A stretch of DNA of 64,000 nt, from NCBI GenBank assembly GCA_965228955.1, contig OZ245848.1, positions 2,604,001 through 2,668,000 on the forward strand. The letters run 5' to 3'. The translations under genes were made by a program, and so were the position numbers. This document shows, piece by piece, positions 37,020 to 45,652 of the stretch (within the stretch, counting starts at the first letter, position 1; each line of letters starts with the position of its first letter). A model generated the notes under the pieces. It was not told where the DNA came from. It did no database searches and saw nothing but the letters and a program-made list of their open reading frames with translations. The stretch comes from JANSWY01 sp965228955 (lineage in GTDB: Bacteria; Bacteroidota; Bacteroidia; Cytophagales; Cyclobacteriaceae).

Positions 37020-37307
37020 ATGAAGGTATCCGCCAAGTTATTAGTTGACGCTATATACTTTGTTATCTCCAATGAAGTAGTCCAAAACAAGTTAAATCCA
37101 ATAGACGCCTACACGCTCTTTACATCTCAAAAACTATCATCGAGTATAATAAAAGAGCACAATGGTTTATTTACACTCAAGGTATATTTTGACTATGCCA
37201 GTTATGATCCCATGGTCAAGGATCAAGATGTAGAAGTTATCTTAGAGTGGTCATACCCCAGGGGTTTTAGATTAAAGACTGTCTCAGTTGTTGAGCATGC
37301 AACCTAA
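37020..37307 (+). CDS. Small hypothetical protein
   Basis: This 95-residue protein starts 11 bases after the outer-membrane protein gene and has no signal peptide. It appears to be an alpha/beta single-domain protein ('VSAKLLVDAIYFVISNEVV', '...LKVYFDYASYD', 'VEVILEWSYPRGF'). I do not recognise it. Its tight spacing to the preceding gene supports cotranscription and therefore control by the same operator. Confidence 0.6.
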   Translation: MKVSAKLLVDAIYFVISNEVVQNKLNPIDAYTLFTSQKLSSSIIKEHNGLFTLKVYFDYASYDPMVKDQDVEVILEWSYPRGFRLKTVSVVEHAT

Positions 37308-37394
37308 TGATGCTTAAATTCCTTCATAGTACACGATCATATCTAAAATGCTTGAATAATGTGTATTATAAATTCTAAAATCATCTTTATTTTC

Positions 37395-38249
37395 ATGAGA
37401 CTACTAATAGCCTTTCTTCTCATACTTAATTCATTTGTTCAGTCAAAAGGTCAGAACTCGGAGATGACCTTTTTGTTGGATAGCATAATAGTGATTGATA
37501 AAGATAATTTCCAATTGAGTGGCATGTCAATTTATAATAAATCACTATATGTAGTTGGAGATCGACCTAAGATGGTATATCAGATTACCGACAAAGACAA
37601 TAAACTAACGCCAGTATTTGATGGCATCAGTCAAATGGAAGCTATAGTTTTTGTTGAAAATTCCAAAGTATATATCTCTTCTGAAGAAAAGAATGAAATT
37701 TATGTATTCCCAGAAGGAAAAGTACTACTTAATGCAAATCAGCTCAATACTTCTGACTGGAAGGAAGCAGGTATTGAAGGAATAGCATTTGATACAAAAA
37801 GCAACGTTTTATACTTTGCCAAGGAACGGTCAAATGCTGCCATACACTCTTATAACTTGGATACAGAAGTATTAGAAACCTTCCAAACAAAAGGTATCAG
37901 GAGATTTGAAGATATATCGGACTTATACCTTAAAGGAAATTCATTATATGTTCTTGAACGTAAAGCCCGTAACATAAGAAAACTGGATCTCGAAACAATG
38001 GATCCAGTTAGTGATTTCAATTTTAGGAAGTACGTAATTTCACCTCAAAATCAAGATCACTTATACCAACATGGGGAAAAAGAGGGCTTTGGGTTAGCAG
38101 AAGCTCTTATAATTACTGAAGAGTATATTTATATAGGATTTGACAATAATAATTCTAGAATTCATAGTTGGGTTGAAAAAACGTATAACATCAAAGGAAT
38201 CGGTAGGAATTCAATAATTATGATGTTCAAAAAGCCAAAAGGGTTTTAA
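37395..38249 (+). CDS. SdiA-regulated/phytase-like secreted beta-propeller
   Basis: This protein of about 284 residues starts best at ATG 37395, giving a signal peptide ('MRLLIAFLLILNSFVQSKGQ'); ATG 37359 would add 12 residues. The body is a six-bladed propeller like SdiA-regulated or esterase-like phytase-fold proteins. Blade signatures include 'LSGMSIYNKSLYVVGD', 'MEAIVFVENSKVYISSEEKNEIYVF', 'EGIAFDTKSNVLYFAKER' and 'FGLAEALIITEEYIYIGFDNN'. The last segment often carries metal ligands. It follows the small protein by 87 bases and probably belongs to the same operon. The substrate is unknown. Confidence 0.72.
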   Translation: MRLLIAFLLILNSFVQSKGQNSEMTFLLDSIIVIDKDNFQLSGMSIYNKSLYVVGDRPKMVYQITDKDNKLTPVFDGISQMEAIVFVENSKVYISSEEKNEIYVFPEGKVLLNANQLNTSDWKEAGIEGIAFDTKSNVLYFAKERSNAAIHSYNLDTEVLETFQTKGIRRFEDISDLYLKGNSLYVLERKARNIRKLDLETMDPVSDFNFRKYVISPQNQDHLYQHGEKEGFGLAEALIITEEYIYIGFDNNNSRIHSWVEKTYNIKGIGRNSIIMMFKKPKGF

Positions 38250-38793
38250 CCCTCTAGCTGTACAGAAAGAAGTATATATAGCTTAATCTCCTTTGCTTAT
38301 TCATTCTGCCGTCAGCGAAAAAGGAGGGAGGAACATAATCAAAAAAATCACTTCAAGAATGATAGTTGCAAAAATCTTGATGACTCACTGGAAACATGAT
38401 AATTCCTTATGTAAGTCAAGTGTAATCATATTTTTGGGTCTCTTACAAAGTAGCTGTCTAATTACCACAGATGGGTTAATGCTTTCAAATTTCATAATCA
38501 GGGTATCAATTTCAATACTGATTTCATATTAAATAAATGGAACTTCCTGAAGATTCACCTCTCGAATATTATGTTAAATAGAGCGCCGGCCCGACAGAAT
38601 AGCGGGGGTAGGCAGGCCATTGCGAGGAAGCATTATTCTGTCAAGACTTTTGCATACTTTTTGTCGATTGAAAAAGAATGAGCCTCCATGGCTCGAACGG
38701 TGGATAGTGAAGTCCTTTGAAGAGAACGTAAAACAGGTGAGCTGCTTGGAGTCTTCTGCCAAGGAGGGGAATATGAACATAATTTCACTTATA
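38250..38793. other. Non-coding or decayed region with GC-rich patch
   Basis: This stretch of more than 500 bases lacks a convincing gene; the short open frames have no start context or family resemblance. A GC-rich patch at 38583-38760 stands out from AT-rich surroundings. GACAGAAT (38593-38600) and ATTCTGTC (38634-38641) can pair. The text CATTGCGAGGAAGC in it resembles dispersed palindromic repeats found in other bacteria. It is probably repeat debris. Confidence 0.4.
38565..38623 (+). repeat. Degenerate repeat copy 1 flanking the coiled-coil gene
   Basis: AATATTATGTTAAATAGA is followed by GGCAGGCCATTGC (38611-38623). The 17-base core at 38566-38582 is exactly repeated at 40527-40543, and AGGCCATTGC recurs at 40557-40566. 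Confidence 0.5.
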
Positions 38794-38815
38794 AAATACC
38801 CTAAACTGGGTATTT
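38794..38815. promoter_or_regulatory. Shared operator palindrome, copy 4
   Basis: Perfect AAATACCC and GGGTATTT arms around TAAACT, with pairing extending to ATAAAATACCC and GGGTATTTTAT. It lies 66 bases before the coiled-coil protein start. Confidence 0.65.
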
Positions 38816-38881
38816 TATTATACAGGATTTACTCTTAACATTAGTATCCAAAAGAAACTGATTACCAAAACCAACAAAACA

Positions 38882-39961
38882 ATGAAACGTAACCTGATTA
38901 TTCTATTAACTCTGCTCAGTTTAACATCAATGGAGTTATTTTCTCAGCAAGCTGATAATCTTATTAGTCAAGAAGAATTAAAGGCCTTTACTCTTTCAGG
39001 AACGATTGAAGCTTTAAATATAAATTCTCTTAAAAATTTCAGTAATACTAATTTGTCCGATAGTAACATCAAATTCAATACTTCAGATGAAAACAGATTA
39101 AGTGCAAAACAAAACTTGCAAGATGAGTTTGACTATCTAAATTCAAAGATCAATGAAATCTCTCAATTTAGAGAAGAAATAAAAGATCTTAATATTCGAT
39201 TAAAACTTTCCACTGGAATTATTAGTGTCGAAAAAATAGTAAGCCCTACAAGTTCTGCACTAGGCAAAAGTTTTTCGAGTGTACTTTCTGAAAATGCAGG
39301 TGCTATATTGAAACCAGCAATCAAAGAAAAAAAGCGAGGCATTTTTGGCAAAATTCTAAATCTTGTTGTCAACAATCCCCTTGTGTCCAGTTTTACTGAA
39401 TCCAACCCTATTACTAAAATGGCTGGAGATGTTGCTAACCAGTTTATAGCAGCATCAGAAGGATCAGAAAAGGGAGCAACTGCGTTGATCAAATTTAAGG
39501 AGTCACTGGATGAATATTTGGAATTTTATAGTTCAATTGATCGCAATACATTGAGCTTTGAAAAAGATATAAATGACATATCAAACCAACTTGATATAAG
39601 TGAACAGAGATTGACTAGAGTAGAATTAGAAATAAACAAGTTATTAGATTCAATTGATGAATCAAGCAAAGAAGACGCAATCAAAAAGCTCCTGCAAATT
39701 GATAAGAAAGACAGTATGAAGTCAGATGAAATCTTTACTTTATTAATAAGCCAGGACATAAGAAAATTAAACAAGTTAATAGATAGAATTTCAATCATAC
39801 AGGATGAGTTTAATGGTAATCCTCAAAGGTTAATTGACTCATTCAATAATTACATTGAAAATTTGAAACAAATATTAACTAAAGCTAAAGACAATTCTAC
39901 TCTTGCTTTTAAGAAGAATAATATAGATACCGTCATAGCCAAACTACAACCAATAGAATAA
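38882..39961 (+). CDS. Secreted coiled-coil protein of unknown function
   Basis: This 359-residue protein has a signal peptide ('LLTLLSLTSMELFSQ') and long heptad-rich helices at about 70-115 and 210-290 ('LDISEQRLTRVELEINKLLDSIDESS'). Between them lies a glycine/alanine-rich, more hydrophobic stretch ('LGKSFSSVLSENAGAILKPAI', '...ITKMAGDVANQFIAASEGS') that could insert in or contact membrane. I do not recognise a family. It is preceded by the shared operator and flanked by degenerate repeat copies, so it may be a mobile or recently acquired cassette that joined the regulon. Confidence 0.7.
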   Translation: MKRNLIILLTLLSLTSMELFSQQADNLISQEELKAFTLSGTIEALNINSLKNFSNTNLSDSNIKFNTSDENRLSAKQNLQDEFDYLNSKINEISQFREEIKDLNIRLKLSTGIISVEKIVSPTSSALGKSFSSVLSENAGAILKPAIKEKKRGIFGKILNLVVNNPLVSSFTESNPITKMAGDVANQFIAASEGSEKGATALIKFKESLDEYLEFYSSIDRNTLSFEKDINDISNQLDISEQRLTRVELEINKLLDSIDESSKEDAIKKLLQIDKKDSMKSDEIFTLLISQDIRKLNKLIDRISIIQDEFNGNPQRLIDSFNNYIENLKQILTKAKDNSTLAFKKNNIDTVIAKLQPIE

Positions 39962-39980
39962 TTAGGTATTGGTCTTCTTC

Positions 39981-40010
39981 AATATTAAAATAAATAGAAA
40001 GGGCAGGCCA
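39981..40010 (+). repeat. Degenerate repeat copy 2
   Basis: AATATTAAAATAAATAGA (39981-39998) is followed by GGCAGGCCA (40002-40010), matching the two parts of copy 1 with a shorter gap. Confidence 0.4.
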
Positions 40011-40526
40011 AGGATGACGGCTGGACAGGGAACTTTTCTAGTTGCAGCTATTCAGTTGCACAAATACAATTCTACTAGAGTGCAGTAAAAACAAAGCGCT
40101 GGCCAAGCAAGTGTATCACAGGCAAATCCTAATCGCTGAGAATTACGTATTTGAAAACGAACCTGTACAATGACACGAATAACAGAAAATAGAACGATTA
40201 AACTTTGCCTGGGATTCTCTTGCTTTAGGGAAGGCAGATCAGCTATAGCTGAAAGAATCACTTACGCTAAAGCTACAGCGATTAATAGCGGAGAAAGAAA
40301 TTATTATTATTATTTGAGAAGATTAGACCAAATAGAACACACGTCTCTACAGAATACTGCCAAATGATACTGCCAATTAAAAGAGATACAAATAGATTTT
40401 TAGGATAAGTACAGAAGATAGAATGATAGGTTGGCTAGGGTCATCATAGGTTCATATATAAATCCAAGTTTACGATAATCGTGATCTGCTCCAGACGTGA
40501 ACTTAGATAACTATGTTATATAATTT

Positions 40527-40566
40527 ATATTATGTTAAATAGATATTCTGAAACAAAGGCCATTGC
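40527..40566 (+). repeat. Degenerate repeat copy 3
   Basis: ATATTATGTTAAATAGA (40527-40543) exactly matches copy 1, followed after 13 bases by AGGCCATTGC (40557-40566). It abuts the 3' end of the ankyrin-like gene. Confidence 0.5.
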
Positions 40567-40570
40567 CAAT

Positions 40571-42538
40571 CTATTCCAATGTCTTAATAAACTTCCCCTT
40601 CCTATTACTCCATCTATAATCACTTGTATCTACACTTGGGTTCACAGAATCATTACAGCCTACTATCGTATAAGTAGATTCCTGAACCTGTATTCTCTTA
40701 TCACCAATTAAATCAAAGCTTAGTTCATAAGTCTTCTCTGTACGATCACAGTTGTCTATCATGTGGTTGGTAGAAATTTCTAATACTATTTGCTGTTTGT
40801 ATTTAGTATCAGCGTTAAGTAAATATATAAGATGGGATTCACTGTAGACATCTGAGCTTCTCGTATTCGTAACGTACATAAAAGATTTGTCATCTATGCT
40901 GAAGATATTCTTCACATGTCCGTTTGATAATTCCTCCAGAAAAAAACTTTTAGTTAGCATGTCCCAGCGCCCGTCATTCCTCTTGTGAATTACATTATAA
41001 AGCTCTGTGCGTTCCTGTGATTCCCAGTTGAGTGTTACATTATGAACTTGCATGTCTTCCAAATCATGATCGCGGCTAACTATGACTTCTGGAATTGTTG
41101 GGTCTGGTTCATCTCCATCTTGTTCTATCCAATTATTGTCAATATACAGCTGGTTGTGAATGAACGCTTCCAATGAGTTAAGGTAGTCTCTCTCCTTTTT
41201 ATTCTTATCAGCTACTCTTGAATCATTAAGTTCAGTTAAAATTTGCTCAACGTACTTGACCATTGCAGCGCTCCTGGATTGTTCTGCAAATCGTTTGACT
41301 CTGTGTTCCCAATATCCAGGGTCACCAAAATCCAAGATTACCTTGGCAACATCTACATTACCGGAAAGCACCGCTAAATCCGGAAGTGTTCTCCAGTTGG
41401 ATCCTGAGAAGTACTCCTGCCCTCTGTACATCTTATTATCCTTATAATGTTTCAATACATCAGCTCGTCCAAGCCGGATTTCATTCCAGATGATTTCTTT
41501 GGTTGGAGCGTAATTCTGTTTGTTTAATGCTTTAATTTCATTAATTGTAGATGTTTGATGTGTGTTTTGAAGTTCCAGCTTGTAGTAATTATTTAGCACA
41601 TCATATCCTTCGATATAAAACTGATTGCCTCTCTCCCAGTATTGCCCGGTGAAAAATTCATCCCCGATTTTGCAGCTGTAATGAAGATCAAAAGTATCTA
41701 GTTTGAACTCAGCCACATCCTTTAATTCCAGTGTTGGTGATATCTTGTAAAGTTTCGACTTCCCTCCTTCGAAAGCTACAAACAACTCGGAACTGTTTAG
41801 ATTATCAAACTTTGGATAAACCTCCTGGTTTTTACTGATCATCTTGCTGATCTGGTACATGCCATCTTTTGGGTATCGATATGCGTTCGCAAATGTATTG
41901 ATCTCGGTTTTATTGGGCATAGAAGATTCAGTGAATGAATTCTTCTTATCATGCCAATTAAGTGTCCATTGATATTTGGTGGCATCACCGGAACAATCAT
42001 TCAATTCAAAATCGATTGTTAGTTGGTGATTCTTCTTGTCAATTTTTTTGAATGAAAGGTCTGTATAAAAGTTTTTACCAGACTGACAATCAGTACTGTA
42101 TATTGAATAAAGCTCCGCTCCCCAATCTCTCTGATTTATATAAATCTGATACTTAACATGTTGGATTTTCCCATAAAATGTTGAATCTGCTGTTATGATA
42201 AATGCATGATTATCAGTTTTATAGGTCCTATAAATTTCCCCAGGTAACGCATTATATTCATCCGACAAGGTTGGAGTACCATACTTTTTTCTATAATAAT
42301 AGCCTCCATTTCCGTCATAACTGAGCCTTAATGTAATGTCCTTCTGGTTAGGATTTGTGGTTGTTGTATAGCTTATCTTATAGTATCTGGTATAGTTCAG
42401 AGTTGGACCTTTTTCGATACTAATATTATAAGTGGGATATTCTTCTTTGAGTTTGGTGAGTAGCTCTTCCTCCTGATAGTTCTGTGAGAAAATCGTGTAG
42501 TAGCCAAACAGCAAAAAAATGGTAGCTAACGTTTTCAT
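40571..42538 (-). CDS. Secreted protein with ankyrin-like repeats
   Basis: This 655-residue protein has a signal peptide ('LLFGYYTIFSQ') and a mostly beta-rich body with many Tyr and Asn residues. A short ankyrin-like region lies at about 365-430 ('WNEIRLGRADVLKHYKDNK', 'TLPDLAVLSGNVDVAKVILDFG', 'SRSAAMVKYVEQIL'). A second beta domain follows to the C-terminus. The family is not recognised. It lies 39 bases downstream of the 102-residue membrane-protein gene on the same strand and may share its transcript. Its 3' end touches repeat copy 3. Confidence 0.65.
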   Translation of the reverse strand: MKTLATIFLLFGYYTIFSQNYQEEELLTKLKEEYPTYNISIEKGPTLNYTRYYKISYTTTTNPNQKDITLRLSYDGNGGYYYRKKYGTPTLSDEYNALPGEIYRTYKTDNHAFIITADSTFYGKIQHVKYQIYINQRDWGAELYSIYSTDCQSGKNFYTDLSFKKIDKKNHQLTIDFELNDCSGDATKYQWTLNWHDKKNSFTESSMPNKTEINTFANAYRYPKDGMYQISKMISKNQEVYPKFDNLNSSELFVAFEGGKSKLYKISPTLELKDVAEFKLDTFDLHYSCKIGDEFFTGQYWERGNQFYIEGYDVLNNYYKLELQNTHQTSTINEIKALNKQNYAPTKEIIWNEIRLGRADVLKHYKDNKMYRGQEYFSGSNWRTLPDLAVLSGNVDVAKVILDFGDPGYWEHRVKRFAEQSRSAAMVKYVEQILTELNDSRVADKNKKERDYLNSLEAFIHNQLYIDNNWIEQDGDEPDPTIPEVIVSRDHDLEDMQVHNVTLNWESQERTELYNVIHKRNDGRWDMLTKSFFLEELSNGHVKNIFSIDDKSFMYVTNTRSSDVYSESHLIYLLNADTKYKQQIVLEISTNHMIDNCDRTEKTYELSFDLIGDKRIQVQESTYTIVGCNDSVNPSVDTSDYRWSNRKGKFIKTLE

Positions 42539-42577
42539 ACTACAAGATACTGAATTTCCTTAGTTGAAACCAGCTAT

Positions 42578-42886
42578 CTAACTGAATCCATTTATCGTTG
42601 CAAGTATCATTTGTATGATTATGTGGATCATTCCATAACAATAAAATCTTAATAATTGCCGAACATCACTAAGCCCCAAAACCTTGTACAAGGTGATTTG
42701 CGCTTTCAGCAGTCTTAATAAAAGAAATACCACATATATCACAGCACCAGAGACGAATGAAAAAATAACCACTCCTAGTCCTGTACCAACAGAAAAATAG
42801 AGGTTTCCATGGAAGATACCCCATAGAAAGCCAGTGAGAAAACCGAATAACAGTAATCCTACCTCCTTTTTATTTAGGTTCTTCAT
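42578..42886 (-). CDS. Small membrane protein, three hydrophobic segments
   Basis: This 102-residue protein has three or four hydrophobic stretches ('VGLLLFGFLTGFLWGIFHG', 'GVVIFSFVSGAVIYVVFLLLRLL', 'YGMIHIIIQMILATING'). The start ATG directly follows the stop of a 34-codon open frame (TAA then ATG, no gap). The pair resembles small multi-component membrane systems, but no family is recognised. Confidence 0.55.
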   Translation of the reverse strand: MKNLNKKEVGLLLFGFLTGFLWGIFHGNLYFSVGTGLGVVIFSFVSGAVIYVVFLLLRLLKAQITLYKVLGLSDVRQLLRFYCYGMIHIIIQMILATINGFS

Positions 42887-42991
42887 TTAGTTTCCTTTCT
42901 TCCTAAACAATTCTATTCCGAAATACCTAAAAGATAGCCAAACACCTAAGAAAGATAACAGAGAGAGCACGACAAGTTGAATGATAGTCAT
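42887..42991 (-). CDS. 34-residue membrane microprotein
   Basis: ATG 42991 opens a 34-codon frame, MTIIQLVVLSLLSFLGVWLS then FRYFGIELFRKKGN, ending with TAA directly before the ATG of the 102-residue membrane protein. It has one transmembrane helix and a basic C-terminal tail, the usual form of regulatory or subunit microproteins. The exact stop-start junction and the clean hydrophobic profile support it. It is too short for standard ORF lists. Its function is unknown. Confidence 0.55.
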   Translation of the reverse strand: MTIIQLVVLSLLSFLGVWLSFRYFGIELFRKKGN

Positions 42992-43147
42992 AGTTATGAT
43001 TTATGGTTAATCTAGCAAGATAACACAATCCAATGAAATTTCATTCAGAATTTAAGCAACTAATTATATGCATTAATTGTATAGCACAGATTATCAAACA
43101 CTTACATATTGAAATAAGGTATTCAAATCAAACCTTAATTCTTTATA

Positions 43148-43696
43148 TCAATGACTCATATCTGTCGTTAACTGAGATATATCCTTATTTTTGGCTTTAA
43201 GTTGTTGGTATTTATCCAAACCATTTTGAATTGAATTTTCGGGATTATTTGAAGTAAATCTCGCTATATCCTCATCTGTAAATACCTCCGATTCCCGCTT
43301 ATTAATTAGTTTCATAATTTTTGAGAGCCGTTTATTGTTGGACGGATCAATCGGAATAAGCATTACTCCTGCCTTCACTGCTCCCATTTTAGGAAGTGCT
43401 TCAATTATGTAGACCTTACCAGCCTCTAAATCAGCTTCAACAAAAGATCGATTTTCAGCTCTGGCCCAGAAAAGGTGTTTGCCTGGTTCACACTCATATC
43501 TGTAGTACTTGGGAGCATTAAATTTCCCTATCAACGTAGCACTGTCGTAGTAGGTGAATTTTATGGCCAATCCCAGGCCAGATGGTCTGGCAAAATAAAC
43601 AACAGCTTTGTCTTCCGGTGCGCTCGGTAAGTCCTGAGCAAATAGGTTTACAGATAGTAGCAGAGAAATTGCAAGTAGTTGAATAGTAAGTTTCAT
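43148..43696 (-). CDS. Secreted DUF2846-like protein
   Basis: This 182-residue protein has a signal peptide ending 'NLFAQ' and matches the DUF2846 pattern: 'DKAVVYFARPSGLGLAIKFTYYDSATLIGKF', 'YYRYECEPGKHLFWARAENRSFVEADLEAGKVYIIEA'-type strands, then an amphipathic C-terminus. Members are periplasmic or surface proteins of unknown function in many Gram-negative bacteria. It appears monocistronic, with a 219-base gap upstream that is shared with the divergent MscS gene. Confidence 0.75.
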   Translation of the reverse strand: MKLTIQLLAISLLLSVNLFAQDLPSAPEDKAVVYFARPSGLGLAIKFTYYDSATLIGKFNAPKYYRYECEPGKHLFWARAENRSFVEADLEAGKVYIIEALPKMGAVKAGVMLIPIDPSNNKRLSKIMKLINKRESEVFTDEDIARFTSNNPENSIQNGLDKYQQLKAKNKDISQLTTDMSH

Positions 43697-43915
43697 GATT
43701 TTAATTGGTTTAAATATTTAAAGATAAACGATTGATTAATAGTTTCTTACATTGAAAATATTAACTACTTCTCAACGTAAAACTTTCTCAGATTTTAATA
43801 TACCGCTAAAACTTGAGATAATAAAATAGTAAAGACTCATGCCTCCAATTTCTAACAAACCGCTCCAGATAGTATATTACACTCAAATACTACTGCGAAC
43901 TAAAAAGTCCTTCAA

Positions 43916-44434
43916 ATGGAATATTACGAAAAAACACTACAACACTTTCAGGATCACCTGATTCAGTACTTGTTTACCCTTGGCCTAATCGTTATTTTCT
44001 TTTTGTCGAGGATGGCAATTATCCGGATCATCAAGAGGCATTCGGTTCTCAATTCAATTACAAAGACACGTGAACTTTATGTTCGTAAACTAATCAGCCT
44101 CAGCACCATACTACTCTTAGTCTTATTTGTTGGAATGGTATGGGAAATCTCGTTTAAAGGACTTTCTATTTACTTCGCTTCTATCTTTACCGTACTTGGA
44201 GTTGGATTGTTTGCTAGCTGGTCCATATTGAGTAATCTCACTGCATCAGTTATTCTGTTCTTCTTTTTTCCAACTAAAATTGGTGAGAAAATCAAGATCA
44301 TTGATGGTGATAATTCTGTTGAAGGAAAGGTAATTGACATCACGCTATTTCATATGAAAATAGAATCCGAAGACGGTCAACAATATTCTTATCCTAATAA
44401 TCTTGTTTTGCAAAAACCGGTTAAAACTTTGTAA
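43916..44434 (+). CDS. Small MscS-type mechanosensitive channel
   Basis: This 172-residue protein has three hydrophobic segments (about 15-32, 60-80 and 82-118). The pore-lining helix is 'FTVLGVGLFASWSILSNLTASVILFFFF', followed by the MscS beta domain ('KIGEKIKIIDGDNSVEGKVIDITLFHMKIESEDGQQYSYPNNLVLQKPV'). The C-terminal alpha/beta domain that forms the cytoplasmic cage in E. coli MscS (286 residues) is missing. The protein is therefore a minimal channel, a type found in several phyla. It would release solutes on osmotic downshock. It stands alone. Confidence 0.85.
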   Translation: MEYYEKTLQHFQDHLIQYLFTLGLIVIFFLSRMAIIRIIKRHSVLNSITKTRELYVRKLISLSTILLLVLFVGMVWEISFKGLSIYFASIFTVLGVGLFASWSILSNLTASVILFFFFPTKIGEKIKIIDGDNSVEGKVIDITLFHMKIESEDGQQYSYPNNLVLQKPVKTL

Positions 44435-44501
44435 GTCTGGCGGTTAATAGTCCTTAACACCATATTACGGAGTTAAAGAGGTTCTTCCCTCCTAAGCATT
44501 A

Positions 44502-45605
44502 CTAATCAAATCTGAACAGACTCACTTTTCGCGGTTTGATAAATCTGCCACCTAATGCTTCTATGGCATGATGTAAATCCAGCTGATTTTCTGAGATCTG
44601 TTCTATTCCAACATAGATGTTATCGTGAAAACCATAGGGCTCCAAAACAAAGTAATTGCCAGATGGACCCAATTTCCAGGATCCTTCATAAACCTGAGAT
44701 TCATCGCTACTTGAATTTCCTTTAACTACAGTCCCGGAAATCAGCAGATTAAACTGCCCATCTTCTCTAAGTTCCAGCTCAAACTTTTGGTTATTTATTT
44801 CATCTATTCCATAATCAGTGGAATACACAATAGGTTTATTAGGATCTTGCCACTTCCCTATTAACTGTTTTCTAATTGCTGCAATTTCATCCTGGGTTGG
44901 ATTGCTGAGTTTAATGGCTTTTGAATCAAAAATGTATGGATATTCATCCTTTGTATAGACATTTATATTTTTACCGAAATAAGTATCGCCAGATTCCTTG
45001 TAAAAAGTCACCAGATTGGATCTATCATGGTCATCTTCAATTACCAGAAACAAATAACCTTTATAAGTATTGGAAAACCACTTTTTGGGTTTGACATCAC
45101 CAAAATCCTCGTCGGCCCAAAAGTTATGAATCACTTCATTATCTACTTTAAAGGAATATTCATTTTCTAATGGATAAGGAACATCATCGACAAACTGAAA
45201 TGATTGATTATTAAAGGCTGATTGGCCAAATCTTTTTGGATTTAACTCACCGTTTTCTTCCATTTTTTCAAACATGACAGTCATCTTGCTATAACCATCA
45301 ATTTCCATGGTCAATTGATTTCCAACTATTGTCCATCTCATATCATTGCCACCCTGTTTGGCGATATAAGCATTACCATTCTTGCTATAGTGTAGCTTGG
45401 TTGGTCTCTTTCGAGTTAACCTTTTCATTACCAGAGTGTCTTCACTAATAAAGTCCAATATTGCATGATATGGTTTGTGAATTGATTCACCTCCATCGCT
45501 TTCAATTTCGCATGTTGATACCCAGACACCTGAATGATCTTGTGAGCAGCCCATGAAAGTCGAGAACACAAAAAATAAGATCAATCCAATAAATCTTGAA
45601 TCCAT
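44502..45605 (-). CDS. Hypothetical lipoprotein
   Basis: This protein of about 367 residues starts at ATG 45605; the frame extends to a TTG at 45623. The lipoprotein signal ends 'FSTFMGC' (Cys near 19). Two similar-looking lipocalin/copper-homeostasis-like beta regions are visible: 'HSGVWVSTCEIESDGGESIHKPYHAILDF', '...IRKQLIGKWQDPNKPIVYS', and 'QFNLLISGTVVKG' to 'VYEGSWKLGPSGNYFVLEPYG'. Lipocalin-like 'GxW' motifs open each part. The family is unknown. It ends the leftward run that begins at the PorP/SprF gene, 47 bases after the TPR gene's stop. Confidence 0.7.
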   Translation of the reverse strand: MDSRFIGLILFFVFSTFMGCSQDHSGVWVSTCEIESDGGESIHKPYHAILDFISEDTLVMKRLTRKRPTKLHYSKNGNAYIAKQGGNDMRWTIVGNQLTMEIDGYSKMTVMFEKMEENGELNPKRFGQSAFNNQSFQFVDDVPYPLENEYSFKVDNEVIHNFWADEDFGDVKPKKWFSNTYKGYLFLVIEDDHDRSNLVTFYKESGDTYFGKNINVYTKDEYPYIFDSKAIKLSNPTQDEIAAIRKQLIGKWQDPNKPIVYSTDYGIDEINNQKFELELREDGQFNLLISGTVVKGNSSSDESQVYEGSWKLGPSGNYFVLEPYGFHDNIYVGIEQISENQLDLHHAIEALGGRFIKPRKVSLFRFD

Positions 45606-45652
45606 ATAATTGCCTTTGTTCAACGTGTTGTTTAGTTCTGAAATATTGCGTA

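Larger units (their letters stand above)
39962..40570. other. Non-coding region after the coiled-coil gene
   Basis: About 600 bases without a convincing gene. It contains two degenerate repeat copies (39981-40010 and 40527-40566) and another GC-rich patch near 40099-40115 (AGCGCTGGCC, compare AGCGCCGGCC in the patch near 38581). An open frame at 40170-40367 has no recognisable product and is probably chance. Confidence 0.4.

Noticed and set aside
38293..38532. Open frame of 79 codons in the gene-poor region
   Set aside because: No ATG start, no family resemblance, cysteine-rich and irregular composition, and it lies in repeat debris.
40170..40367. Open frame of 65 codons after the coiled-coil gene
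   Set aside because: No recognisable product, and the run of Tyr codons reflects an ATT repeat; probably chance.
38566..40543. Integron-like cassette, because the repeat contains GTTAAAT (fits GTTRRRY)
   Set aside because: The GC-rich foldable part is on the wrong side, no paired RYYYAAC site was found at the right spacing, and no integrase gene is present.
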